Both the position numbers and the translations under genes were made by a program. A model generated the notes under the pieces. The model saw only the letters and a program-made list of their open reading frames with translations, was not told the DNA's origin and made no database searches. From positions 1-64,000 of the forward strand of contig DATNMK010000087.1 in assembly GCA_035602335.1 (NCBI GenBank): 64,000 nucleotides of DNA, given 5' to 3'. Numbering within the stretch: position 1 is the stretch's first letter; the number at the start of each line of letters is the position of its first letter. Origin of the DNA: SCGC-AG-212-J23 sp035602335. Lineage in GTDB: Bacteria; Pseudomonadota; Gammaproteobacteria; Burkholderiales; SG8-39. Below are positions 35,459 through 43,504 of this stretch, in pieces.

Positions 35459-35500
35459 CCGGCAACTATACGCCGCTGATGATGGAAAAAAGCCCAGCGG

Positions 35501-36286
35501 TTACTGCATGAACCATCCGTGGCTGACTACGAGCGATTGTCCAGTCAGCGCGTTGGTCGGGAAGGACGCGAACCACAGCGCTACCTGCGCCACGTCGGCC
35601 GTGGTGGTGAACTCCCCGTCGACCGTTTCCTTGAGCATCACGTTCTTGATCACTTCATTTTCGCTGATGCCCAGCGTCCTGGCCTGCTCGGGGATCTGCT
35701 TTTCCACCAGCGGCGTGCGTACGAAGCCGGGGCAGATGACGTTGGCGCGTATGTTGTGCTTGGCGCCTTCCTTGGCAACCGTCTTGGCGAGCCCGATCAA
35801 ACCGTGCTTGGCGGTGACGTAGGGGGCCTTCAGCACCGACGCCTCCTTCGAATGCACCGATCCCATGTAGATGATGCTGCCGCCTTTTTTGCTGGCGATC
35901 ATCTGCTTGACGCAGGCGCGCGTCGTCAGAAACGCGCCGTCGAGATGGATCGCGAGCATCTTTTTCCACTCGGCAAAGCTGAATTCCTCGACGGGGTGGA
36001 CAATCTGGATGCCGGCGTTGCTGATCAGGATGTCGATGGCGCCAAAAGCCTTGACGGTGGCCTGCACCGCCGCATCAACCTGGGCCTCGTCGGTGACATC
36101 CACGGCCACGCCGATCGCCTTGCTGCCGGCCTTTTCGATCTCGGCTGCGGCGGCGTCGGCCGCCTGCTGGTTGAGATCGGCGATCGCGATCGCCGCACCT
36201 TCGCGCGCGTATTCCCAAGCGATTTCCTTGCCGATGCCGCTGGCCGCGCCGGTAATGAATGCAACCTTGCCTTCGAGTCGTGCCAT
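35501..36286 (-). CDS. 3-hydroxybutyrate dehydrogenase
   Basis: 261-residue short-chain dehydrogenase. NAD-binding TGAASGIGKEIA, NAG motif ISNAGIQIV, catalytic Ser in YMGSVHSKEAS and YxxxK in YVTAKHGLIG are present. The end SLVVSHGWFMQ and the insert KEGAKHNIRANVICPGFVRTP are typical of 3-hydroxybutyrate dehydrogenases, which interconvert 3-hydroxybutyrate and acetoacetate. Immediately upstream lies a relic of acetoacetate decarboxylase, which acts on the same intermediate. Confidence 0.9.
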   Translation of the reverse strand: MARLEGKVAFITGAASGIGKEIAWEYAREGAAIAIADLNQQAADAAAAEIEKAGSKAIGVAVDVTDEAQVDAAVQATVKAFGAIDILISNAGIQIVHPVEEFSFAEWKKMLAIHLDGAFLTTRACVKQMIASKKGGSIIYMGSVHSKEASVLKAPYVTAKHGLIGLAKTVAKEGAKHNIRANVICPGFVRTPLVEKQIPEQARTLGISENEVIKNVMLKETVDGEFTTTADVAQVALWFASFPTNALTGQSLVVSHGWFMQ

Positions 36287-36289
36287 GAG

Positions 36290-36460
36290 TTATTTCCTTT
36301 CCGGCGAAAGATAGTCGTATACGACTTCGCCCAATTCGAGCGTCAGGTCGGCAATAAAGTGCAGGGCGCGCGGCGAACCATCGACATGCGGAATGATCTT
36401 GAGCAGGAAATTGGGCGCGGCGAGCGCAGACAGCACCGCAGCATGATCAGCCTCCCGATG
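36290..36460 (-). pseudogene. Internally deleted C-terminal relic of acetoacetate decarboxylase
   Basis: The minus-strand frame from 36460 to TAA at 36290-36292 reads EADHAAVLSALAAPNFLLKI, then IPHVDGSPR, then directly ALHFIADLTLELGEVVYDYL. In acetoacetate decarboxylases the IPHVDG and HFIADLT segments are separated by roughly 50 residues, which are absent here, and everything N-terminal is gone. The relic stops 3 bases before the start of 3-hydroxybutyrate dehydrogenase, so the two were probably one operon for acetoacetate metabolism. Confidence 0.72.
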
Positions 36461-36536
36461 CTACCACGGCCAGGCGCTGAAGGTTTTCGCGCGCCTCCTC
36501 GATCGTCTGGCCGTTACCCGATGCTCGCCACGCATG
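36447..36536 (-). pseudogene. Possible HicB-like antitoxin fragment
   Basis: In another minus-strand frame, next to the decarboxylase relic, 29 codons read ASGNGQTIEEARENLQRL in the middle, like the SQGxTIEEARENL segment of HicB-like antitoxins. No start, partner HicA or remaining domain is visible. Weak evidence from one short motif. Confidence 0.25.
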
Positions 36537-36795
36537 GTAGGAGCGGCACCTTAAGAGCCGCTTAAGAAGAAACACGCGGGGTTCATCGGAGCCGGAAATT
36601 TCCCCCTTGTAACTCCCCCACGTCTCCCCGTGACAAATCGCATGGTTACGGCGCCAAATATGGCGCAGCCCGCCTTCCCGCGGTATGCCTGCGTTGCCGT
36701 CCTCAGGCCTATAATGATTTTGTACTCAGTGCGTTCCCAGATCGTCCCGGGCGGAGCAGCCCCGATCGGATTCATGTAGGCGGGAGAGCGCATAG

Positions 36796-38400
36796 ATGTT
36801 GGACTGGATCAAGAAGGGCGACGGTCATCCGGACCACCCGATGCGCAATCCGGCAGCGGCAGCGAAACTGCTTGCCGAAATGCGCGGAGCCGATCCGCTC
36901 ACGGCGCTGAACGACCTGAGTGCTTGGCTCGACGCGGTCAAGGGTATTCCCAGCCACGACGAAGGGATCCGCGGCGACATCCTGTCACTGATCCAGGAAG
37001 CGAGCGGCGCGCACCTGTCCGCGCTGCTGGCGCAAATTCTGGCGAAACCAACCGGCAAGCAGACCACGCGCGAGTCGATATGGAACACCCTCATCAATTA
37101 TCTGAAGGGGTTGACGGGCGCGCTGTGCGCATCGGCCAGAGTTCTGCTGAAGGAAGCGGCCGCAAACCCGCCGCTCCATCTTCCGGGGGCGGCAGGCGCG
37201 GCAAGGGGTCTTCATGCCTGTCGAATGCTGGCGAAGGTCTGCCTTGTCCATTACGTGAGCGTTCCGCCGAAGCTTTGGCGGCTGGCGTATGCCGTTCATG
37301 GCGACGCGGAGAAGGCGGATTGCGCGGCGACGCCCGTTCGCATGCAAGCCGCCCAGAAGACGTCGACGACCGTGACCCAGGAGTTGCTGGGGCTGCTGAT
37401 GCTGCAGTCAAGCTCGCCGGAGATGATGGCGCCTGAGCAAATCGAGGTAGCCGACCGGGTGATCGAGCAGCTTCGGGAAGGTTTTACGCTGCGCCCGCGT
37501 GGTGTCACCGACAATCCCTTCTGCTTCGATCCGACGAGCGAAAGCCCGCCGTACCGGACAGGCGGCCAGCCACCGAACCCGGATAGCGGAATCCGGTGTT
37601 TCGGCGCAGGAACGGGATACGACGCCCTGGAGCAACTCTACAAACAGTTGGCGACGACCAGGAGCGCGAATATCAAGGCCTTCGGCAAGGACATTCCCCC
37701 TGACGTGCAAATCCCGGCCATTCAGCATCTGCTGGCGTTCTGGAGCGCCACGTGCCCGTACTCGCCACCCGCCCGCTCGCGGGCTACGGGCACTCTGCGG
37801 GTCATTCATCGCTATGCACAGATCTGGCAGCACCTATCGCGCGTTCGATCCGCCAAGAGCGAACTGATACTGGCGGAAGACGATGATGGCGCACCGCAGG
37901 CCCCGGAAACGTGGGCCCTGCAAGACGCCGGCGGCAACGAACTCGGCGCGGAGATTCCGCAACAATCGAGCGACTGGGCGCGATGCGGCGATGTGGTCGG
38001 CGTTTCGACGCACGGCGATGACGAGTCCTGGCTGGGCGTGATCCGCTCCATGCATGCCGAGTGGGGTCGCAGCCTGCACGCGAACATTGCCATCCTGAGC
38101 CGCGATCCACAGGCGGTGCAGCTACGCGCGCTCATCGGGGAGGACGAGGAGAACGTCTTCTCGGAGGAAACGGCGCGGCAATTTGCCTTCAACCGCGTGC
38201 GCGCCATCATCCTGTCGGACGGTTCCGCAGCGTCGCAAAAGCCGAATTTGCTGCTGCCACCCGAGAGCTGGAAGGAGGGCCGCGTCTACGAAGCAACGGT
38301 AGGAGGGTCTGCGCGTTACCTCCGCGGCATGCAGCTCCTGCGGCGCGGAGACGATTACGTGCGCGCGACGTTCGAGTGGGTGTCGATGGCGCAGGCCTGA
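36796..38400 (+). CDS. Uncharacterised 534-residue cytoplasmic protein
   Basis: Starts MLDWIKKGDGHPDHPMRN, a form I associate with a betaproteobacterial family of long hypothetical proteins. The N-terminal ~330 residues are mostly helical; the C-terminal ~200 (GDVVGVSTHGDDESWLGVIR, RAIILSDGSAASQKPNLLLP, RVYEATVGGSARYLRGMQLL) look beta-rich and could be PilZ-like, but no RxxxR motif is clear. No signal peptide or membrane helix. A TATAAT lies at 36710-36715 in the 335-base gap upstream, without a good -35 box. Function not assignable. Confidence 0.7.
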   Translation: MLDWIKKGDGHPDHPMRNPAAAAKLLAEMRGADPLTALNDLSAWLDAVKGIPSHDEGIRGDILSLIQEASGAHLSALLAQILAKPTGKQTTRESIWNTLINYLKGLTGALCASARVLLKEAAANPPLHLPGAAGAARGLHACRMLAKVCLVHYVSVPPKLWRLAYAVHGDAEKADCAATPVRMQAAQKTSTTVTQELLGLLMLQSSSPEMMAPEQIEVADRVIEQLREGFTLRPRGVTDNPFCFDPTSESPPYRTGGQPPNPDSGIRCFGAGTGYDALEQLYKQLATTRSANIKAFGKDIPPDVQIPAIQHLLAFWSATCPYSPPARSRATGTLRVIHRYAQIWQHLSRVRSAKSELILAEDDDGAPQAPETWALQDAGGNELGAEIPQQSSDWARCGDVVGVSTHGDDESWLGVIRSMHAEWGRSLHANIAILSRDPQAVQLRALIGEDEENVFSEETARQFAFNRVRAIILSDGSAASQKPNLLLPPESWKEGRVYEATVGGSARYLRGMQLLRRGDDYVRATFEWVSMAQA

Positions 38401-38442
38401 AGCGTTGGCCGGCCGGATCTGCTTGGCGTCCCCACCGCCAAA

Positions 38443-40116
38443 TCAGCTTCCCTCCGTAGAGTGGTGTCGGGCGGCGAACGCGTGGATTTGCGCTACCACT
38501 GCGGCCCCCTCGCCAATGGCGCCGCCCACGCGCTTGACCGACCCGGCGCGCACGTCTCCGATCGCGAAAACGCCGGGCACGCTGGTTTCCAGAGGTAGCC
38601 GAGAGCCGTTACCGGTCTTTACGAATCCCTTCTCGTCGACCGCGACGTCGCAATCCTTCAGCCATTCGGTCGTGGGATCTGCTCCCAGGAACAGGAATAC
38701 GTGGCGGATCGGCCGAGTTTCCTCCTGTTTCGTGTCGCGGTGCCGCCAGGTCACGGATTCGACGCCGGACTGGCGCTCACCGGTCAGCCCGACGATCTCG
38801 GTCCGCGTGCGCAGCTCGATGTTGGCGATGCCGGCGATGCGGTCAATCAGATACTTCGACATGCTCGCGGCGAGGCCGGCGCCGCGCACCAGCATCCAGA
38901 CTTCCGAGGCGTACCCGGCGAGAAACACGGCGGCCTGTCCTGCGGAGTTCCCGCCGCCTACGAGCACCACTTCCTGGCCTGCGCACATCTTCGCTTCGAT
39001 CGGCGACGCCCAGTACCAGACGCCCCGCCCTTCCATGGCCTTCAAATTGGCGCAGTCCGGACGGCGATAGCGTGCGCCCGTGGCAATGGTGACGGTGCGG
39101 CTTCGCATGGCGCGCCCGTCCGCGAGCTGCAACGCGAACGGATCGCCATCGGCCGATCGCGCGCAATCGAGGCGCACGATCTCCGCCGGGATCAGCATGC
39201 TTGCGCCGAATTTCTGCGCCTGAGTATATGCGCGTCCCGCCAGTGCCTGGCCCGAGATGCCGGTCGGGAAGCCGAGATAGTTCTCGATCCGCGCGCTCGC
39301 ACCCGCCTGGCCGCCGAACGAGCGTGCGTCGATCACGAGCACCGACAGTCCCTCCGAAGCCGCATAGACCGCGGTAGCCAGTCCCGCGGGGCCGGCACCC
39401 GCGACAGCGACGTCGTACACGCGATCTGCGCCGGCCGCGGCGTCGAGCATGCCGATGCACTTGGCAAGCGCGCTTTCCGTGGGATTGCGCAGCACCGATC
39501 CGTCGGGGCAGACCGCGAGCGGCAGATCCTCGGCCCGTGGCGCGTAGCGCTCGATGAAAGCCTGGGCATCCGGGTCGCTGGCGGGATCGAGCAGGAGATG
39601 CGGAATGCCGTTGCGGCTCAGGAAATTACGCAGCCTCGCGACATCGCCCGACGATGCTGCGCCGATCAGCACAGGGCCGCCGGTGCCGGTCTCGATCAGC
39701 GCTACGCGCCGCAGGATCAGCGCGCGCATGATTTTCTCGCCGAGAGCGGCCTCCGAGATCAGCAAGGCGCGCAGGTGCTCGGAGCTGATGAGCAGCGCCT
39801 CCACGTCGCCGACCGCGACGGCGTCCACGAGCGAGCGCCGCCCCGAAAGCTGCCCGAGCTCGCCGGAAAAGGCTCCCGCAACGTGATCGACCACCGGAAA
39901 ATCGTGCCCGTGCCCGTCGCGGCCGGTGACTCGTATGGTTCCCGAGAGCACGACGAGCAGCCCGGGGGTCGGCTTGCCGGTTTCATAAATCCGCTCGCCC
40001 GCGGCATAGCGGCACGGCGTGGCGAAGCGGCGCATGCGCGCGATCTCATCGGGCGCGAGGACCGGGAAAGTCTGCGCGCGGCGCGCCTCGACCGTCGGCG
40101 ACGCAGGCTCAGCCAT
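38443..40116 (-). CDS. cNMP-binding / thioredoxin-reductase-like FAD oxidoreductase fusion
   Basis: 557 residues. Residues ~20-145 are a cyclic-nucleotide-binding fold (LVVLSGTIRVTGRDGHGHDF), then a short thioredoxin-like spacer (~145-225, GIPHLLLDPASDPDAQ), then a two-Rossmann flavoprotein: FAD motif VAGAGPAGLATAVYAA, NADPH motif LVGGGNSAGQAAVFLA and VFAIGDVRAGSVKRV. The CxxC redox pair of thioredoxin reductase is missing: its position reads GVWYWASPIEAKMC. Likely a flavin NAD(P)H oxidoreductase with regulatory input. It clusters with a UBP zinc finger and DUF2630. Confidence 0.88.
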   Translation of the reverse strand: MAEPASPTVEARRAQTFPVLAPDEIARMRRFATPCRYAAGERIYETGKPTPGLLVVLSGTIRVTGRDGHGHDFPVVDHVAGAFSGELGQLSGRRSLVDAVAVGDVEALLISSEHLRALLISEAALGEKIMRALILRRVALIETGTGGPVLIGAASSGDVARLRNFLSRNGIPHLLLDPASDPDAQAFIERYAPRAEDLPLAVCPDGSVLRNPTESALAKCIGMLDAAAGADRVYDVAVAGAGPAGLATAVYAASEGLSVLVIDARSFGGQAGASARIENYLGFPTGISGQALAGRAYTQAQKFGASMLIPAEIVRLDCARSADGDPFALQLADGRAMRSRTVTIATGARYRRPDCANLKAMEGRGVWYWASPIEAKMCAGQEVVLVGGGNSAGQAAVFLAGYASEVWMLVRGAGLAASMSKYLIDRIAGIANIELRTRTEIVGLTGERQSGVESVTWRHRDTKQEETRPIRHVFLFLGADPTTEWLKDCDVAVDEKGFVKTGNGSRLPLETSVPGVFAIGDVRAGSVKRVGGAIGEGAAVVAQIHAFAARHHSTEGS

Positions 40117-40137
40117 CGCCGTTGCGGCGCGAGCCCA

Positions 40138-40398
40138 TCACTTCAGCTCCATCGCCACCTCATCGACGTAGCACCAGCTCCAGCCTTCCCCCGGCTCGAG
40201 CGAGGTGATGATCGGATGCTTCGCGGCGTGAAAGTGCTTGGTCGCATGCCTGTTCTTGGATTCGTCGCAGCAGCCGACGTGTCCGCAGGTCCGGCACAGG
40301 CGCAGGTGCACCCAGGTGTCGCCCATCTTGAGGCATTCCTCGCAGCCTTCGCTGCGCGGCCGGTCGGTCCTCACCAGATCGAGGTGATTGCACTCCAT
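40138..40398 (-). CDS. UBP-type zinc finger protein
   Basis: 86 residues, essentially one zf-UBP domain. Zinc ligands are visible in CNHL, GCEECLK, LCRTCGHVGCCD and the His series in RHATKHFHAAKHP. Eukaryotic versions bind ubiquitin C-termini, but bacterial stand-alone forms have unknown partners. It lies 21 bases upstream of the FAD oxidoreductase start on the same strand, a recurring pairing. Confidence 0.88.
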   Translation of the reverse strand: MECNHLDLVRTDRPRSEGCEECLKMGDTWVHLRLCRTCGHVGCCDESKNRHATKHFHAAKHPIITSLEPGEGWSWCYVDEVAMELK

Positions 40399-40399
40399 T

Positions 40400-40645
40400 T
40401 CAGCCGATGTACTTCTTCACGACTTCGGGCGGCCGGACATGCGCCTGGGACGGATCGCCGCCGGTCTCGCGCAACGCCCGCCGCTGCCGCAGGAGGTCCC
40501 AGCACTGGTCCAGCTCGACTTGCACGTCAGCCAGGCGCTTGCTCTTGTCCGGAGCGAGCTCGCCCTCTTCGAACAGTCGGTGCTCTTCAGCTACCAGGCG
40601 CTGAATATGGGCGATTACGGATAGGTCCTTGCCACGTTCTTCCAC
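40400..40645 (-). CDS. DUF2630 family small protein
   Basis: 81 residues from GTG 40645. The helical pattern VIAHIQRLVAEEHRLFEEGEL then DVQVELDQCWDLLRQRRALRE and the end VVKKYIG match DUF2630. Function unknown. One base separates its stop from the UBP zinc-finger start, so the three minus-strand genes look like an operon. Longer in-frame openings upstream carry no family signal. Confidence 0.82.
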   Translation of the reverse strand: MEERGKDLSVIAHIQRLVAEEHRLFEEGELAPDKSKRLADVQVELDQCWDLLRQRRALRETGGDPSQAHVRPPEVVKKYIG

Positions 40646-40842
40646 GGGATACCTCGCTGGATGCAAAGGGGAGTTTGCGCGATGCCCAACATAGACCCGT
40701 TGTGAAGATCCAGCAACCGTTCCTCGCTCGCGGTGGAATGCCTGGATCCCGTATTCGGTTTGGGCGTCCGCTTTCGACCCCGAGTAGCCGTTCGTACCAA
40801 GCCCAATTCGCGAAGCGTCATGAAACGATTGACTGGTCTCCA

Positions 40843-41091
40843 CTATCGACGGGCTATGGTCCTCGGCTGCGATGCGGCAAGCCATTCATTCATGCAGGCC
40901 ACACGCTCCGATTGGTAGGCATGCTCGGCGCAGGCACGCTCAGCGGCAGCGAGCAGTTCCATCGGTGCGCCCCTGCTCTGGAAGAGCGTGACGACGGCCC
41001 ACAGAATACCGATGGCGATGACGGTGGCCAGGGCCGCGGTGGCGACGGTCAGGGTCGAACTGGGAGAGGCGAAGTTCAGTTTGGCGTTCAT
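40843..41091 (-). CDS. Small membrane-anchored protein, function unknown
   Basis: 82 residues with GAGGAG just upstream of ATG 41091. One N-terminal membrane helix (VATAALATVIAIGILWAVVTLF) is followed by a short polar domain with two Cys (ERACAEHAYQSERVACMNEW), perhaps a disulfide in the periplasm. Divergent from the CadC-like regulator gene with 181 bases between. No family recognised. Confidence 0.6.
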   Translation of the reverse strand: MNAKLNFASPSSTLTVATAALATVIAIGILWAVVTLFQSRGAPMELLAAAERACAEHAYQSERVACMNEWLAASQPRTIARR

Positions 41092-41272
41092 GGCAATCTC
41101 CTCAAGTTGAATCGGATGGAAAAGCCCGGTGTTGCAGTGCGTAGGTTCTGCTTGCCGGGCCGATTCAGTCCTTTAGGCGGCTGAAGCGTGGCTGAAACCT
41201 TCTGAAACGGCAGCCATTGGGGTAGATTTCCGCGGGTCGCCACTTCGAGGAGCGGTTCCCCCGCGCCCTGCC

Positions 41273-42793
41273 TTGAACACCCCATACCGCTTCGGCCGGT
41301 TCGAGCTCAATCCGACCACCCGGCAATTGCTTGCGGACGGGCTACCGGTGGCGCTGGGGGCAAGGGCGTTAGACGTTCTGCTCGCCTTGATCGAGCGGCG
41401 CGAGCGGTTGGTCACCAAGGAGGAGTTGCTTGAGCATGCCTGGCCTGGGCTAGTGGTGGAGGAGAACAACCTTCAGGTGCAGATCAGCGCCCTGCGTAAG
41501 ATCCTCGGACCGCAATCGATTGCCACCATTCCCGGGCGAGGGTATCGGTTCACCGCGGTACTCGGTGCGGACAAAGCGCCGCCCGTGGCAGCGTCCGCAG
41601 GGGCCGCTGCCAGCCACGAACCGTCGTCGATCGCCGTGTTGCCATTCCTGAACATGGGAGCCGATCCGGAGCAAGACTACTTCGCCGACGGCATCACGGA
41701 GGACATCATCACTGAGCTGTCACGATGGCGGTCGCTGGCGGTGACTTCGCGCAACTCGACCTTCCGGTTCAAGGGGAAGTCCGTCGACGCGCAGCAGGTC
41801 GGCCGCGAGCTGCGCGTTCGCTACCTCGTCGAGGGCAGCGTCCGCCGGATGGGGGAACGCATCCGGGTCACCGCACAGCTGATCAATGCCGAAACCGGTA
41901 ATCATGTCTGGGGCGAGCGGTTCGATCGTCCGCTGGCGGATCTCTTCGCGATGCAGGACGAGCTCGTGCACAAGATCGTCGGAACCTTGGTGGGCCGCGT
42001 GCACGCGAGCGGAGCCGATCGCGCTCGCCGCAAACCCCCGTCCAGTCTGGACGCTTACGATCATATGCTGCGCGGCAACGCGCTCCCGTGGGACGACCCT
42101 GCATCGGCAGCCGAGGCGAAGCGCGCCTTCGAGCGTGCGATCGAGATCGACCCCGGATACGGACTCCCTCACAGCCTGCTGGCAGTGTTGGTCGGCCGGG
42201 AATGGGAGAACGACCCATCGGCAGCACCCGAGACCCTCGATCGCGCATTCGCATTGGCGCAGCGCGCCGTTGAGCTGGCCGAAGACGAAAGCACCTGCCA
42301 CACGATCCTGGGACAGTTTTGCCTGGAGCGGCGATTGTTCGATCTTGCTTTGCACCACACGGCGCGCGGCGTTGAGATGAACCCTGCCAACCAATGGAAT
42401 CGGGCCGATTTCGGCATCGTTCTCTCCCACATCGGCCGCGCCGAAGAGGGGCTCGAGATGTTGCGCGACGCGCGGCGCGCGGACCCGTATTTCGGGCCTC
42501 CCTGGTACTGGCGCGGTCTCGGCGTCGCCCAATTCGTGTTGCGCCGCTACGCCGATGCCTTGCCGGATTTCGAGCGAGGAGTGACGAACAACTCACTCCG
42601 GGCGCTCGCGATGCTGGCGGGGTGCTGCGCGAATCTCGGGCATTCGGAACGCGCGCGGGAAGTGGTGGCGCGGTGCTTGGCGGTTCAGCCTGGTGCCACC
42701 GTCGACAAGCTGGTCGCCAAGGTGCCGTTCAAGGATGTCGGCGATAGCCGCCATCTGGCAGAATGCCTGCGCCTGGCCGGAATGCCCGAATGA
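41273..42793 (+). CDS. CadC-like regulator: OmpR-type winged helix with TolB-like and TPR domains
   Basis: 506 residues with a TTG start. Residues ~4-98 form an OmpR/PhoB-type DNA-binding domain (LGARALDVLLALIERRERLVTKEELL, abbreviated here; SIATIPGRGYRF). Next is a TolB-amino-like domain (IAVLPFLNMGADPEQDYFADG), then TPR-like helical repeats to the C-terminus. There is no membrane helix, unlike CadC. Such proteins often regulate a neighbouring gene, here possibly the divergent 82-residue membrane protein. Its stop lies 73 bases before the outermost tRNA-Lys fragment. Confidence 0.85.
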   Translation: MNTPYRFGRFELNPTTRQLLADGLPVALGARALDVLLALIERRERLVTKEELLEHAWPGLVVEENNLQVQISALRKILGPQSIATIPGRGYRFTAVLGADKAPPVAASAGAAASHEPSSIAVLPFLNMGADPEQDYFADGITEDIITELSRWRSLAVTSRNSTFRFKGKSVDAQQVGRELRVRYLVEGSVRRMGERIRVTAQLINAETGNHVWGERFDRPLADLFAMQDELVHKIVGTLVGRVHASGADRARRKPPSSLDAYDHMLRGNALPWDDPASAAEAKRAFERAIEIDPGYGLPHSLLAVLVGREWENDPSAAPETLDRAFALAQRAVELAEDESTCHTILGQFCLERRLFDLALHHTARGVEMNPANQWNRADFGIVLSHIGRAEEGLEMLRDARRADPYFGPPWYWRGLGVAQFVLRRYADALPDFERGVTNNSLRALAMLAGCCANLGHSERAREVVARCLAVQPGATVDKLVAKVPFKDVGDSRHLAECLRLAGMPE

Positions 42794-42866
42794 TTGGAAT
42801 TCGGCGTCTTGCGGTCACGGTCAGACAGAAGAAGAAGCTTAGCTGCTGGCTAAGCCCCTGGGGAGT

Positions 42867-42912
42867 TTGGTAGGTCGTGGCGGATTCGAACCGCCGACCA
42901 ACGGATTAAAAG
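42867..42912. repeat. tRNA-Lys 3'-end duplicate, outermost att-like site (copy 1)
   Basis: A 46-bp direct copy of the 3' part of tRNA-Lys (52342-52387), from the CCA end through the T-arm to the anticodon loop. The rest of the tRNA does not follow, so it is not a functional gene. It marks the left edge of a tandem array of modules. Its left flank (GCCCCTGGGGAGTTTGG) resembles that of copy 3. Confidence 0.88.
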
Positions 42913-42987
42913 CTGGCGGACTTATCCTTAGCTAGTTGTTTTATGGCCCGCCCTCACTCGCCAAGCCCCGTGGAGACCCGCCAAGGC

Positions 42988-43009
42988 CCCACGTTCTCCC
43001 CACGTTCTC
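42988..43009. repeat. Tandem 11-bp repeats, putative integrase arm sites
   Basis: CCCACGTTCTC occurs twice in direct succession (42988-42998 and 42999-43009) about 75 bases inside copy 1, followed by a 14-bp echo of the att core, CGACCAACGGATTA. Similar CACGTT pairs sit at matching places near other module ends. Confidence 0.6.
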
Positions 43010-43041
43010 GACCAACGGATTATCAACAAAGCGTGGGCGCC

Positions 43042-43494
43042 CTATGACACCGGACGCCGCACCACGACGAGATTGCCCACGGAGACCTGCACGGCCTCGC
43101 CCTTGCCGTTGCGAGTGGTTGTGCGCACCTTGATGATTCCCTGCGTCGGCCGCGACTTCGACGGCCGAACCTCGAGCACCTCGCCTTCGATGTAGAGCTC
43201 GTCGCCTGGGCGCACAGGCAGGGGCCAGCGGAACTCGTCGAAACCGGCGCCGACGATACCGCCGACAGGCTGGAGGTCGCTCTCTATGAGCAGCCGCATG
43301 GACACCGCGGCGGTATGCCAGCCGCTCGCGGCGAGCCCGCCGAAGATCGAGCGGCGTACGGCTTCGTCGTCCTGGTGGAAAGGCTGCGGATCGAACTCGG
43401 CGGCGAAGGTCTTGATCCGCTCCGCGTCGATCCGGCCGCGCCCGGACCGGTATGTCTGCCCGGGCGCGAAGTCCTCGAGGTATTTGCCGCTCAC
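43042..43494 (-). CDS. MaoC-like hot-dog dehydratase
   Basis: 150 residues. The hydratase motif with catalytic Asp/His is in FDPQPFHQDDEAVRRSIFGG followed by LAASGWHTAA; the C-terminal VKVRTTTRNGKGEAVQVSVG fits the fold. Likely acts on an enoyl- or 3-hydroxyacyl-CoA thioester. First gene inside module A, 10 bases after the AraC-type regulator on the same strand. Confidence 0.88.
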   Translation of the reverse strand: MSGKYLEDFAPGQTYRSGRGRIDAERIKTFAAEFDPQPFHQDDEAVRRSIFGGLAASGWHTAAVSMRLLIESDLQPVGGIVGAGFDEFRWPLPVRPGDELYIEGEVLEVRPSKSRPTQGIIKVRTTTRNGKGEAVQVSVGNLVVVRRPVS

Positions 43495-43504
43495 GGTTGT
43501 TTGG

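Noticed and set aside
36694..36715. Full sigma-70 promoter before the 534-residue gene
   Set aside because: TATAAT is good, but TTGCCG lies only 10 bases upstream and no other -35 box fits.
38701..41184. An 827-codon open frame on the plus strand
   Set aside because: It runs antisense to the oxidoreductase, UBP, DUF2630 and small membrane genes. The peptide is low-complexity, rich in Arg, His and Gln, as expected for a GC-rich antisense shadow.
42867..42960. A second functional tRNA-Lys
   Set aside because: After the anticodon loop the sequence departs from the tRNA and cannot form the anticodon stem, D-arm or acceptor stem. The same holds at 47104 and 48508.
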